From an uncultured Paracoccaceae bacterium (GTDB taxonomy: Bacteria; Pseudomonadota; Alphaproteobacteria; Rhodobacterales; Rhodobacteraceae), in assembly GCA_951812305.1 (NCBI GenBank), contig CATOSB010000003.1, positions 30,001 to 94,000 on the forward strand: a DNA stretch of 64,000 nucleotides, given 5' to 3'. Positions within the stretch are counted from its first letter, which is position 1; each line of letters begins with the position of its first letter. Made by a program: the position numbers and the translations under genes. The notes under the pieces are model-generated. The model did no database searches. It was not told the origin of the DNA and was given only the letters and a program-made list of their open reading frames with translations. This document shows positions 46,051-55,163 of this stretch, in pieces.

Positions 46051-46808
46051 GACCCATACCGGCACGGGCAAGCCGGCAGGGCCGGATGCTGCGAAGATCA
46101 GGGCCGCGCTTGAGGCGCGCGCGGAAGATCTCTTTCGCATGGCCTTCGGCGAGCCGGTGCGCCCCGGAGCCGCCGACTGGCGCGCCAGGGAGAACGACGC
46201 GATATCGATGAAGATGCGGGGGCCCAGGCGCGGGCTCTGGTGCGATCATTCCGCCGGGGAAGGCGGCGATACTCTCGATCTTGCCGCGATGGTGTTCTGT
46301 GGCCTCACAAGCGCGCGAAGCGACTTTCCGCGTGTGCTCGCAGAGGCGTCGCGCTGGCTGGGCGACGACCCGATGCCAGACAGACGAAAGCCCAGGGCCA
46401 GGGCTGCCGGGGACCGCGCTTACCTCCGGGCGCTGGTGCAGACGATAGAAGGTTGGACCCGTCCGGTGCGGGGCAGCCCGGCAGAGGTCTATCTCGCCGG
46501 GCGTGGCATTCGGGACCTGCCCGAAACCGGCCTGGCCTGGCTGCCACCGGTCCCGCGCCTGCGCGTCCGCGATCCCGACCGGCCCGCGCTGGTGGTCTGG
46601 GCCATGGATGGGAACGGACATGCGGTCGGCGGCCAGCGCATTCTCATTGATGAGGACGGGCGCAAGGCAACCGCGGAAATCCCCAAGCCCGCCTTCGGCA
46701 CAATCGGCGGGGCACCGGACCGGTTTCCGGCGGCTGCCAGTGTTGAGAAGGACGCGCCCCTGGTGATCGCGGAAGGCCCCGAGACGGCCCTGACACTGCG
46801 ATACGTAA

Positions 46809-47977
46809 TACCAAGGGTTATTCAATCTGACCGACTTTCGCCCAGTTGCGGCTTGCGATGGATGTGATGGTTTGCGGTCTTGCGATGAGGTTGTTCCAGG
46901 CCTCGCACCCCGCGTCGAGAATCGCGTCATATGTGTCGAACGTCCGGTTTGCGAGCCATGTCTGGCGGAGATATTGCCAAATGTTTTCGGTTGGATTCAG
47001 CTCTGGTGATTTGGGCGGCAGAAACATGAGCGACAGGTTTTGCGGGATTTCCAGAGCGGATGTCGTGTGCCAGCCGGCTTGGTCCATGAGGATGACGGCG
47101 TGGGCGCCATCGGAGACAATTTTGCTGATTTCTTCCAGGTGGCGCTGCATCGCATAGGTGTCGGCTGCTGGCATCATGATCGCCGCGCCGGTGCCGCGTT
47201 CGGGGCAGATGGCGCCAAAAAGATACGCATTTTGGTAACGCTGATCGGCGGGCTGGCGGGGCCGTGTGCCCTTGCGTGCCCACTGGCGGACGCGGGTGTT
47301 CTTCTGACCGAGACGCATCTCGTCCTGGAACCAGATTTCGACGGGTTTGTCCGGCGGCACCCCCTGAAGCGTCTCCTTCAGATTGTCGCCGAAGTTTTTT
47401 TGAAATCCTCAATGACCTGCACGTCCTGCCCCGGGTGCTGAGGGCGTGCGCTGATGTGGGAAAAGCCCAGATTGTGCAGAATCTGCCCCACATGGCGCTC
47501 GTGATAGTCGACGCCAAAACGCGCCTTGATCACATTCTTCAAATCGACCCGCCGCCAGCGGACGACACCGTCCTTTTCAGGATCAGGACCGGTCTCGACA
47601 AGAGCCGCCAGTTCATCCAGTTGCGCATTGTCAAGGCGGGATCGCGAGCCTCCTCGCTGCCGATCCAGCAGCCCCGCTGGACCATCAGCGTTGAAACGGA
47701 GCACCCAGTCCCTGAGCGTTTGCCGGTCCATCCCGCCAATGCGGGCCGCAGCCCCACGCGACATGCCATCGGCGATAGCGGCAAGCGACAAAAGCCGTCG
47801 GCTCTGCCGGGCATCAGAACTCTCTGCGGCAAGCTTGCGCAGATCATTGGCGGTAAAATCGGCTCGCATCGGTATCCTGGCTGGCATCGGTGGTCTCCTT
47901 TGCCAATCTTGAATCACCTCAGCACCTCAGGCGGTACCCAAAATCCATAGCTGAGTCATTTTGAAGCACCCTTGGTA
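46809..47977 (-). mobile_element. IS630-family element, type b, copy 1, 1169 bp
   Basis: Perfect ends TACCAAGGG/CCCTTGGTA, flanked by TAA on both sides. Identical as far as I can see to the copy at 55164-56332. Its removal repairs the primase-like gene. Confidence 0.95.
46818..47917 (-). CDS. IS630-family transposase in two frames, probable -1 frameshift (copy 1)
   Basis: The first frame (47917-47378) holds the helix-turn-helix (SRGAAARIGGMDRQTLRDW) and ends shortly after a run of seven A. The second (47360-46818) holds the DDE domain: IWFQDEMRLGQKN, AVILMDQAGWHTTS, ESPELNPTENIW-like PELNPTENIWQYL. A -1 slip on the A run joins them as FKKNFGDNLKETLQGVPPD, in line with the single-frame type a protein. 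Programmed slippage on an A run is known in IS630 elements. Both type b copies share the arrangement, which argues against random damage. Confidence 0.8.
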
Positions 47978-48263
47978 TAACGGGGCTTGAGACCTGGGCG
48001 GTGTTCGGGGTTTCGGGATGGAAGCGCGCGCCGCTCCCGATGGACCGCGAGGTCATCCTTGCGCCCGACCGGGATGCGCCGACAAGCCCTGCGGGGCGGG
48101 CCTTTGCCCATGCGCTGGCGCATCATCCGGGCCGGGGCTGCCGCCTCCGCATCCCCGAGGCCCCGGAACCCGAAGGCTCCAGACGCGATTTCAACGACAC
48201 GCTGATGACGCAAGGCCCTTTCGCCGTGCTCGGGGCCGTAGCCGCGGCCCGGAGGGCGGGCGC

Positions 48264-49448
48264 ATGAGACAGGCGCTGGCAGGCGGTTGGCGCAGCTACC
48301 TCTTTGGACCCGCGAGTGCGGCGCTCGCCTTTGCGGCCTTCTTTCTGCCATCCGTGCCCTTCGCGCTGGCGCTCCTGCCATTGCTCGTCGCGGCCTGGTC
48401 CGGACTGGCCGCGCTGCGTGCCGCCGCCATGGCCGGCTTCATGCTCTGGCCCGCCATCGCTTCGGCCACTGGTCTTGTCGGGGTTGGCATGGACCCGGGA
48501 GTTGCCTGGGCCGGAGCCGCAGGGATCGTGGTCGCGCTCTCGCTGCTTGCCGCAGGGACCGGCATCCTGCCCGTGACCCTGGCGCTTCTGGCACTCCCGG
48601 TCTTCCCCGCCTCGCCGCTCCTGCCGCTGGCCGCCCTTCTGCCAGGCGCGGGATTTGCCGGCCTGATCGTCACCGCGCTGGCGCTGACCGTCGCGGAGAC
48701 CCTGCGGAGCCGAAGGATCCGGACGGTGCTCTTTACCGGCATTGCCGCGACACTTGCGGTCTGGAATATCTTACCCGGTGCGCCCGGCGCAGGGGCCACG
48801 TCCCTGTGGCGGGAGATCCCCGAACCCGTCACCATCACCGAACGCGCCCGCTGGATCGCGCTCAGGGACAGCCTTCCCGAGGGCGGCACAGCAAGCTTGG
48901 GCGAAAACATCTTCCGGGCCGAAGACGCCGACGCACGCGCCTTCTGGTGCCGCGCTGCAAAGACCCGGAACCTCACCCTCTTTATCGGCGTCTCCGAACC
49001 ATATGAGGGCGTCCGCCGCAGTGCGCTCCGGCGGCTGGACCCGGAAACATGCGCGCGCACAGGCGATGCCACGATCACCCGCGCAGGCTTCGGTATTCCC
49101 GGCGTCACCGGCACCTGGACGCTGATGGAGGGCGACGGGACCTCCGCTGCCCATGACCCGGGCTTCGATGTGCTGATCTGTCTCGAAGCCTTCCTGCCCT
49201 GGGCCTGGGTGTCTCTCCTTACCGAAGATCCCCGGCCCGTGGTCGTGCTCTCCAACGATGGGGCCTTCGGGCCGGTCGTCGCATCGCTGCCCGTGCTCGG
49301 ATCGCTGCCCGTTTCCGTTCTGCGCCGGAAAGCCGCCCGCGCCATGGCCGGACTCTCCGGACGGCAGGTCCACCACGCCGAAACCGGTCGGACGGCGCTC
49401 CTTCTGTCCACACCCGCCCGACCCATCACAAAAGGCCAGTCCCAATGA
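48264..49448 (+). CDS. traB: TraB-like conjugal transfer membrane protein
   Basis: The 394-aa protein has an N-terminal half of membrane segments (about five to seven, for example ALAFAAFFLPSVPFALALLP and LVGVGMDPGVAWAGAAGIVV) and a C-terminal soluble domain with nitrilase-like features (FDVLICLEAFLPWAWVSLL). This matches TraB of Ti-type plasmids, which resembles the nitrilase/apolipoprotein acyltransferase fold. The ATG overlaps the primase-like stop and its own stop overlaps traG, so it is part of one transfer operon. Confidence 0.75.
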   Translation: MRQALAGGWRSYLFGPASAALAFAAFFLPSVPFALALLPLLVAAWSGLAALRAAAMAGFMLWPAIASATGLVGVGMDPGVAWAGAAGIVVALSLLAAGTGILPVTLALLALPVFPASPLLPLAALLPGAGFAGLIVTALALTVAETLRSRRIRTVLFTGIAATLAVWNILPGAPGAGATSLWREIPEPVTITERARWIALRDSLPEGGTASLGENIFRAEDADARAFWCRAAKTRNLTLFIGVSEPYEGVRRSALRRLDPETCARTGDATITRAGFGIPGVTGTWTLMEGDGTSAAHDPGFDVLICLEAFLPWAWVSLLTEDPRPVVVLSNDGAFGPVVASLPVLGSLPVSVLRRKAARAMAGLSGRQVHHAETGRTALLLSTPARPITKGQSQ

Positions 49449-52400
49449 CCGACCGAAACATCTCCCGCAGACAAAGGACAGCTGCCGCCATCCGGCGGGG
49501 ACTGACCCGTGCGCGGGACACGCTCGTCTCGCCTGTCGGCCTCCTGCCGCTCGCCCTGCTCCTTGCCACATGGCTCGGGTTTATCGTCAACGTCGCGCTC
49601 TATATGCGCGCCACCACACCCGCCTGGTCCTACGATCCCGGCCTCCTGCTCGCCGCGCTCCTGCCCGCCATGATCTGCCACGGGATCGCCCTCGGTCTCG
49701 GGCGCAGGTCCCCGCTCTGGTGGTGTCTCTGGTTTCCCGGCATCGCGCTCTATGCCACCCGGCCCTGGAAGATCGACGGCGCCTGGCAGGCCACATGGGT
49801 CTTCGACAATACATGGCCCTGGTTCCGGACCATCCTCTTCAACTATTCCACAGCAGAAACAGCGGTCCTCTTTGCCTTCGCCGGGTTTGTGATCATGGCG
49901 ACCATCACCGCAGGCGTGGGCTACCGGCTCTGGAAAGGGCTGATCAGGGCCATTGACGACGCCACCCGCGACGGCCCGGCGGGGAGCGGACATAAAGACG
50001 GTCTGCCTCAGGCCACATGGGCCAGTCGCGGCGAGATCCGGCAGCGATTTACCCATCCCGGCGGCATCGTGCTCGGCGAACATTCCGATCCCATCGGAGA
50101 GACTCCCGGCTTCGATCCGGGACGGCCCCGCAGCTGGGGGCGGCAGGGGACCGGCCATCTCGTCACCATCGACCCGGGCGCGGGCAACGGCCATGCCCTG
50201 GTGCTGGCCCCCTCGGCCGGGTACAAGACCGCCGGCATCGTCATTCCCAACATTCTCACCTATGACGGCCCGCTCGTCGTCGTAGATCCCAAAGGCGACC
50301 TCTACGCGCGCACCCGCGAGGCACGCGAAGCCATGGGGTATCGGGCCATCGTCATCGATGCCGAAACCGGGTTCGATCCCTTCAAGGCCATCGCGCCGCT
50401 CGCACCCGACACCCCTTCGGTCTACTACACCATGGCCAAAACGCTGATGCCCGCCCATGCGCGGTCCTCCGAGAACAGCGAATATTTCCACGATATGTCC
50501 GTCAGCCTCTTCGCCGCGCTCATGGCCTATTACGTCGAGAGAAAGAACAACAATGTCGCGGGGGAGATTTCGAGATTCATCAACCGCAAGCGGGAGGAGG
50601 TGATAGAACAGGCGCAGCGCATCGCGGCCACCTACCCCGATCTGCCCTATATCAATGACGAGATGACCGGGATCGCGGCGCTCGACGACCGCACCTTCCC
50701 GGGCGTGGTCAAGGGCATCTCCAACAAGTTGGCCTTCGTCCGCTTTCCCGACATCCAGGCCTTCGCCCGATCCGACAGATCCCCCGCCGACCATATCGCC
50801 GCGCTCGGACCCAAATCCGACATCTTCATCAACCTGCCCGAACTTGCGGCCCGGGACTTCTCCTCCTTCCCGCGCCTCTTGTTCGGCGCGATGTTCGTCA
50901 TCGCCGGGCTCACCGAGCAACCCGACCGCCCGAAAGCCCGCCGCCTCTTTCTCATCGATGAGGCCCGCGTACTCGGTGGCATGGACATACTGACCAATGT
51001 CCGCGATGCCGGGCGCTCCATCGGCATGCATCTCATGCTGATCTATCAGAACTACGGGCAGCTCGTGGAGGCCTGGGGCGGCGATGCCGGGGCCTCCGCC
51101 TGGTTCGACAGCTGCGAGGCCAGGGTGGTCAGTGCCGTCGGCTCATCGCGCACCGCCAGCGATATCGTCACCATGCTCGGTAAACACACCATCCGCACCC
51201 GGACGCAGGGATCGTCGAGTTCGGCCGCGCCGCTCGCCCCCATGACCGGCACGCTCGGAACCAGCGAGCAGGAACAACTCCGCGAGGTGCCGCTCATGTC
51301 GGCCGCAACGCTGGGCCAGCTGCCCGTGCATGGCGCGCTGATATTCACCCGCAAGTCCAAACCGATCCTCGCCACGAAAGCCATCTGGTTCACCCGGACG
51401 GACATGAAGGACCGGGTCAGATCGCCCGAAGACGTGGCAGAGCATCTCGCCGCTACGAAACGGCATGCGCAGGTCATGAAACGGATCGGGGAGGCAGAGG
51501 CCGCCGATGGCGTGAAAGACAAAACAAACCCGGAAGTCGCCACGTCGGCAACCGGGGCGGTGAAGGGCGCGAAGGCAGCGGAGGCCGGAGCGCAGAGTCA
51601 TGGCCCGGCCGATCAGGCGCAGGGGCCAGAAAAAGAGGGCACACAATCCCCGGGCGAGAGCGCCCCCGAGGACGGCTTCCCCGAGGTGGAGCCGGATATC
51701 GACTATGGCATCGGCCCGCGCCCCGGAGATCGGAATGCCGGCGACGCGCAGGCCGAAGGGGACAGCGACACGCAACATGCTCCGGCCAGCCTGCACACAG
51801 GGGTTGAGGCACAGAAAGCCGGGGAAGACCCCGATGTTGGGGAGAATGTCACGCTCTCCGCGACCGAAGCGCAGCTCATCGCCCGCCTGCGCGTCGGCGG
51901 ACCATGGGCGGTCGAAGCCGCTCTGGGATCCCTGGACGCGATGCAGGAAAGCCCTGTCCCGCCGCAGCCCGACGAGGCTGAACACGACGGCGAAACACCC
52001 TCTTCGATGACACCGAGCCCCGAGCCCTCGCGGGTCGAACCGGATATCTCCGGACGCCCCGACGATGCGGCTGACCCCGGTCCGAAGGAGCCATCGGAAA
52101 CGGTCGGGGCCGACGGGGCATCGGGCGCGCCCGGAGACGCAGAGACACCCGGAACAGGGTCAGCAAAGCCCGAAACGGACCCACAGGGAACCGCTCCGGG
52201 GTCCGGGGAGACCGGCGCAAGCCCGGGCCGTGACGGGCCGGACGCTGCATCGGGTCCGGACACGGGCAAAAAAGAGAAGACGGCGCGTCACGGCAGCAGA
52301 TGGTTGCAGGAGGATGACGCGCGCATGTTCGCGATGCTGAAAGAAGGCCAGTCCCACGCAGAGGTCGGCAAGGAGATCGGGCGCAGCGCCCACGCCGTGC

Positions 52401-52477
52401 GCAAGCGGCTCGAAAAACTGGAGGAAATCCGCAATGCTGAAACGCCTGATGTCCCGGGCAGCCCCGGTGCGCCGTGA
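49445..52477 (+). CDS. traG: TraG/VirD4-type coupling protein with a long C-terminal extension
   Basis: The 1010-aa protein is a type IV coupling ATPase. The N-terminus has two to four membrane segments. The nucleotide-binding domain has an altered Walker A (LAPSAGYKTAGIVIPN, about 255-262, lacking the usual GxxGxGK) and VVVDPKGDLYA. Walker B is RRLFLIDEARVLGGMD near 500. VirD4 family motifs FVRFPDIQAF and LMLIYQNYGQLVEAWG are present. From about residue 660 there is a 350-residue acidic, proline- and glycine-rich tail ending in a helix-turn-helix-like part (DDARMFAMLKEGQSHAEVGK). It links DNA to the channel. Its stop overlaps the following gene by 44 bases. Confidence 0.9.
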   Translation: MTDRNISRRQRTAAAIRRGLTRARDTLVSPVGLLPLALLLATWLGFIVNVALYMRATTPAWSYDPGLLLAALLPAMICHGIALGLGRRSPLWWCLWFPGIALYATRPWKIDGAWQATWVFDNTWPWFRTILFNYSTAETAVLFAFAGFVIMATITAGVGYRLWKGLIRAIDDATRDGPAGSGHKDGLPQATWASRGEIRQRFTHPGGIVLGEHSDPIGETPGFDPGRPRSWGRQGTGHLVTIDPGAGNGHALVLAPSAGYKTAGIVIPNILTYDGPLVVVDPKGDLYARTREAREAMGYRAIVIDAETGFDPFKAIAPLAPDTPSVYYTMAKTLMPAHARSSENSEYFHDMSVSLFAALMAYYVERKNNNVAGEISRFINRKREEVIEQAQRIAATYPDLPYINDEMTGIAALDDRTFPGVVKGISNKLAFVRFPDIQAFARSDRSPADHIAALGPKSDIFINLPELAARDFSSFPRLLFGAMFVIAGLTEQPDRPKARRLFLIDEARVLGGMDILTNVRDAGRSIGMHLMLIYQNYGQLVEAWGGDAGASAWFDSCEARVVSAVGSSRTASDIVTMLGKHTIRTRTQGSSSSAAPLAPMTGTLGTSEQEQLREVPLMSAATLGQLPVHGALIFTRKSKPILATKAIWFTRTDMKDRVRSPEDVAEHLAATKRHAQVMKRIGEAEAADGVKDKTNPEVATSATGAVKGAKAAEAGAQSHGPADQAQGPEKEGTQSPGESAPEDGFPEVEPDIDYGIGPRPGDRNAGDAQAEGDSDTQHAPASLHTGVEAQKAGEDPDVGENVTLSATEAQLIARLRVGGPWAVEAALGSLDAMQESPVPPQPDEAEHDGETPSSMTPSPEPSRVEPDISGRPDDAADPGPKEPSETVGADGASGAPGDAETPGTGSAKPETDPQGTAPGSGETGASPGRDGPDAASGPDTGKKEKTARHGSRWLQEDDARMFAMLKEGQSHAEVGKEIGRSAHAVRKRLEKLEEIRNAETPDVPGSPGAP

Positions 52478-53024
52478 AGCGACGCCCGGGCCGGGATCCG
52501 AAACAGGCCCGCCGCAAGGCCCGGAGCTTCACCAGGCGGTTGGCCCGGCGGTGCAAGCGGCTGAGGAAGAAGCGTTGCCTGCGTTGAAGTCTGCGCTGGA
52601 CAATGCCGACGCCCGCTGCATCTGGGACGCATTGCCGGGGATCGCATTCGAGACGCTCGACTTCGGACCGGAGTCCTGCCACACCAACCGCTGGTCCGGG
52701 TTCCTGGAGGCGCGGCGCGCAGCGGGGTTGCCGGTGCCCCGTAATCTCCGGCCATGGAGCATTGATCTCCTGCCCCGGCCCCACATACGCCGGGGCGGTC
52801 TTATGCGCACGCTCGATCTGATCGACTGGTGTCTCACCTCACCGCACTGCCGCCATGAGGTTCATGCCTGGAGGCTGCGGGCGCGGCTCGAAAGTCCGCT
52901 CCGCTGGCATCTTCATCGCCTGCGCGCCGTGATGCGGGACCGCCCGCCCGGCCCCCCGCGCTGGCTGTCCGGCGGCGGCAGGAAGGGTCAGACCCCGATT
53001 GAAGAAAAAGGACAAAGCCTTTGA
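52434..53024 (+). CDS. hypothetical protein between traG and traF
   Basis: The 196-aa protein overlaps the end of traG and is coupled to traF by a four-base overlap at 53021-53024. It has no membrane segment; the middle (CIWDALPGIAFETLDFGPES) and DLIDWCLTSPHCRHEVHAW appear well folded, and the end is basic and glycine-rich. I do not recognise the family. The operon position suggests a transfer role. Confidence 0.6.
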   Translation: MLKRLMSRAAPVRREATPGPGSETGPPQGPELHQAVGPAVQAAEEEALPALKSALDNADARCIWDALPGIAFETLDFGPESCHTNRWSGFLEARRAAGLPVPRNLRPWSIDLLPRPHIRRGGLMRTLDLIDWCLTSPHCRHEVHAWRLRARLESPLRWHLHRLRAVMRDRPPGPPRWLSGGGRKGQTPIEEKGQSL

Positions 53025-53446
53025 CCTTGCGAAAGGAAATCATCCGGTCTCTTGTCTTCGGCGCACCGGTCATGGCGATTTTGCTGCTCATCTGGGCCGC
53101 AAGTGCCGCCGGGCTTCTGATCGGCAATGCCACCACCTCCGTCCCGCGCGGTCTCTATATCCGGTCAGGACCGGAAGTGGCGAGCCATGTCACCTTCTGC
53201 CTGGACCCCCGCCACCGGGGCGCACCATGGTATTCCCATCTCTGCTCGCCCGATGCCCCGGACGGCCTGCGTATCCTCAAGCGCATCGCGGAGCGCCGAC
53301 CCGACGGATCGCTCATCGTCGAGGGCGACACGCCCGGGTCCCTGGACAGCCGCGTCCTCGGCGCGGTCCGGCACCTGGACGTAAGGGGCTGGTGGAAGCC
53401 GCTCCTTCTCATCGGTCCGGAACCCGCATCCAGAGCACCGGCCTGA
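53021..53446 (+). CDS. traF: TraF-type S26 conjugal transfer peptidase
   Basis: The 141-aa protein has an N-terminal membrane anchor (LVFGAPVMAILLLIWAASAA) and the S26 peptidase signature: the catalytic serine S40 in NATTSVPRGLYI, and the Lys in RILKRIAE (K87). In RP4-like systems TraF processes the pilin into its cyclic form. The start is TTG, coupled to the preceding gene. Length is short compared with about 170-180 for relatives but the catalytic pair is present. Confidence 0.85.
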   Translation: MTLRKEIIRSLVFGAPVMAILLLIWAASAAGLLIGNATTSVPRGLYIRSGPEVASHVTFCLDPRHRGAPWYSHLCSPDAPDGLRILKRIAERRPDGSLIVEGDTPGSLDSRVLGAVRHLDVRGWWKPLLLIGPEPASRAPA

Positions 53447-53472
53447 CAGCCGCAAACATCGAAAGGACGACC

Positions 53473-53544
53473 ATGACCGGAAAAACAGATCCTGCGACCG
53501 GGGAGAAAAAGACCGAAAACCCGCTCACAAAGGAATACTGGTTT
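53473..53544 (+). pseudogene. conjugation gene cut after 24 codons by IS66-like element B
   Basis: An ATG with GAAAGGA upstream opens MTGKTDPATGEKKTENPLTK, then element B sequence begins at about 53545. It is the start of the gene that followed traF in the transfer operon. Nothing can be said about its product. Confidence 0.5.
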
Positions 53545-55062
53545 AATGAAACTTCCGTTCTGCTCAGGGTTCCATTGCGCTCGGGTTGATTTTCTGAATC
53601 ACTGCTGGAATGGATAAGGTTGCCTCCCTTGAACAAAGCCTCGCTATGGCTCTGCGCCGGATCTCGGAGTTGGAAGAATTTGTAGCATTCCAGGCGCAAG
53701 AGATTGATGAACTGCGCAGGCAGCTTGGCAAAAACAGCCGTAACAGCAGCAAGCCTCCCTCGAGTGATGGGCTGAAGAAGCCGGCACCACGCAGCCTGCG
53801 TGGAAAGTCCGGCAGGAAAAGCGGCGGCCAGACTGGCCACCGGGGCGACACCCTGCGCCAGACGCCAACGCCAGACTTTGTGCAACGCCATGAAGCAGCG
53901 CAGTGTCCTACCTGTCAGCAGCGCCTGACGCCAGAGATGATCGAGGGGGTGAAGACCCGTCAGGTGTTCGACGTGCCCCCGCCGCAGTTGGAAGTCACCG
54001 AGCATCAGGCAATGATTTACGGCTGCGCGCATTGCCGAGCCACGACAACGGGCGCGTTTCCCGAGGGCGTGAGCGCGCATGTGCAATATGGTCCGCGCAT
54101 ACGGGCCGCGGCGGTCTACTGCAATGTCCAGCAGCTGATCCCCGAAGATCGGGTCTGCCAACTCCTGCGGGATCTGTTCGGAGCCACCAGCCTGTGCGCG
54201 GCCAGCGTGACCAACCGGGTCAATGGCACAGCGCAGCGTCTGAGTGGCGTGGTCGAGCACATTCGTGATACCCTCACGGGAGGCGGTGTTCGGCATCTGG
54301 ACGAGACCGGGCTGCGTGTCGCCGGCAAGCTGCACTGGTTGCATACGATCTGTGATGGCGCATTCACCCACTACCGGATCGATCCCGGGCGCGGTGCTGT
54401 TCCAACCTTCCTGAACGGTGGGACGATCGTCCATGATCACTGGAAATCGTATTACGCCCATATGGAGGGGGTGGACGCACACGCCCTCTGAGGAGCACAT
54501 CACCTGCGCGAACCGAGGGCCGTCGCCGAGATCGAAAAAGAGCCATGGGCGACAGAGTTGAGCGCGCTGCTCACCAACGCCAATCAGCTGAAGTGTGCCG
54601 CGCAGGGGAGAGGCGACACCGAACTCCCGGCATCCGTTCATGAGGATATACTCGCCGAGTACATGGCAATCCTTGCCAAGGGCACAGACTTCCATGAAGG
54701 GCTGCCACCATTGGTGCCAAAAACCGGTTCTCGAGGGAGAAAGCCGCGAAGGCCGGGGCATAATCTCCTCATTCGCTTGCGAGACTTCCGCGACGACGTC
54801 TTGCGGTTCCTTACGGATTTTGACGTCCCCTTCACCAACTTTTGGGCATATCTCAAGATCCCGGGGAGTTTCCGCACGATCAAGGGAGCCCGGGTCTTCG
54901 CCGACATCCGGTCCGTGATCTCCACAGCCGGAAAGCATGGGCTGAATATCCTTGAGATCATCACGGTCCCACCAGCTCAGATCATCGCGCGCCTATAACC
55001 GGACAGCACCCACCAAAGCCCCGCTCATCTTGCTCATCTTGCAGGGGGTGCTTGGGAGTTAC
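53545..55062 (+). mobile_element. IS66-like element B, copy 2, left end missing
   Basis: Matches 32297-33841. The left 72 bases are missing, so the element cannot move by itself. The right end (CTTGGGAGTTAC) is complete and is followed by unrelated sequence. Confidence 0.88.
53610..54998 (+). pseudogene. IS66-family transposase, inactivated (element B, copy 2)
   Basis: The frame matches the intact copy at 32362-33777 until a TGA at 54489-54491 replaces the codon after HAL(C). Further on, [19 protein letters not shown] is replaced by FTNFWAYLKI, which removes the block containing the catalytic glutamate. Both changes would destroy activity. Confidence 0.92.
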
Positions 55063-55163
55063 AGTTCTATAAGTTCAGGGGTAAATTACCTTTTAGTTTC
55101 AACATGTTGTGCTGTTATAGGCAACTAATTGGGCCGGAATTGCTCTATTGTAAGCAACCGTTA
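55063..55163. other. AT-rich orphan segment
   Basis: About 100 bases of lower-GC sequence (for example AAATTACCTTTTAGTTTCAA) with no gene, between element B and the second IS630 type b copy. It continues after that IS as GGGGTTGTTAAAAAGTGC, so both pieces belong to one original segment. Confidence 0.5.

Larger units (their letters stand above)
46037..48267 (+). pseudogene. primase-like toprim protein gene split by IS630
   Basis: The gene begins with an ATG inside the muramidase end. Its first part has the zinc-like region RGLWCDHSAGEGGDTLDLAA and YLAGRGIRDLPETGLAWLP. The toprim glutamate lies in VIAEGPETALTLRY, exactly where IS630 interrupts it. After the element the frame goes on with GLETWAVFGVSGW and REVILAPDRDA, the toprim D-x-D. 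Removing 46809-47977 and one TAA restores LTLRYVTGLETWAVFGV in frame. The rebuilt protein has about 350 residues. It belongs to the primase-like family common on alphaproteobacterial conjugative elements. Confidence 0.85.

Noticed and set aside
48296..51031. Open frame of 911 residues on the minus strand over traB and traG
   Set aside because: Antisense shadow of two well-supported genes in high-GC DNA.
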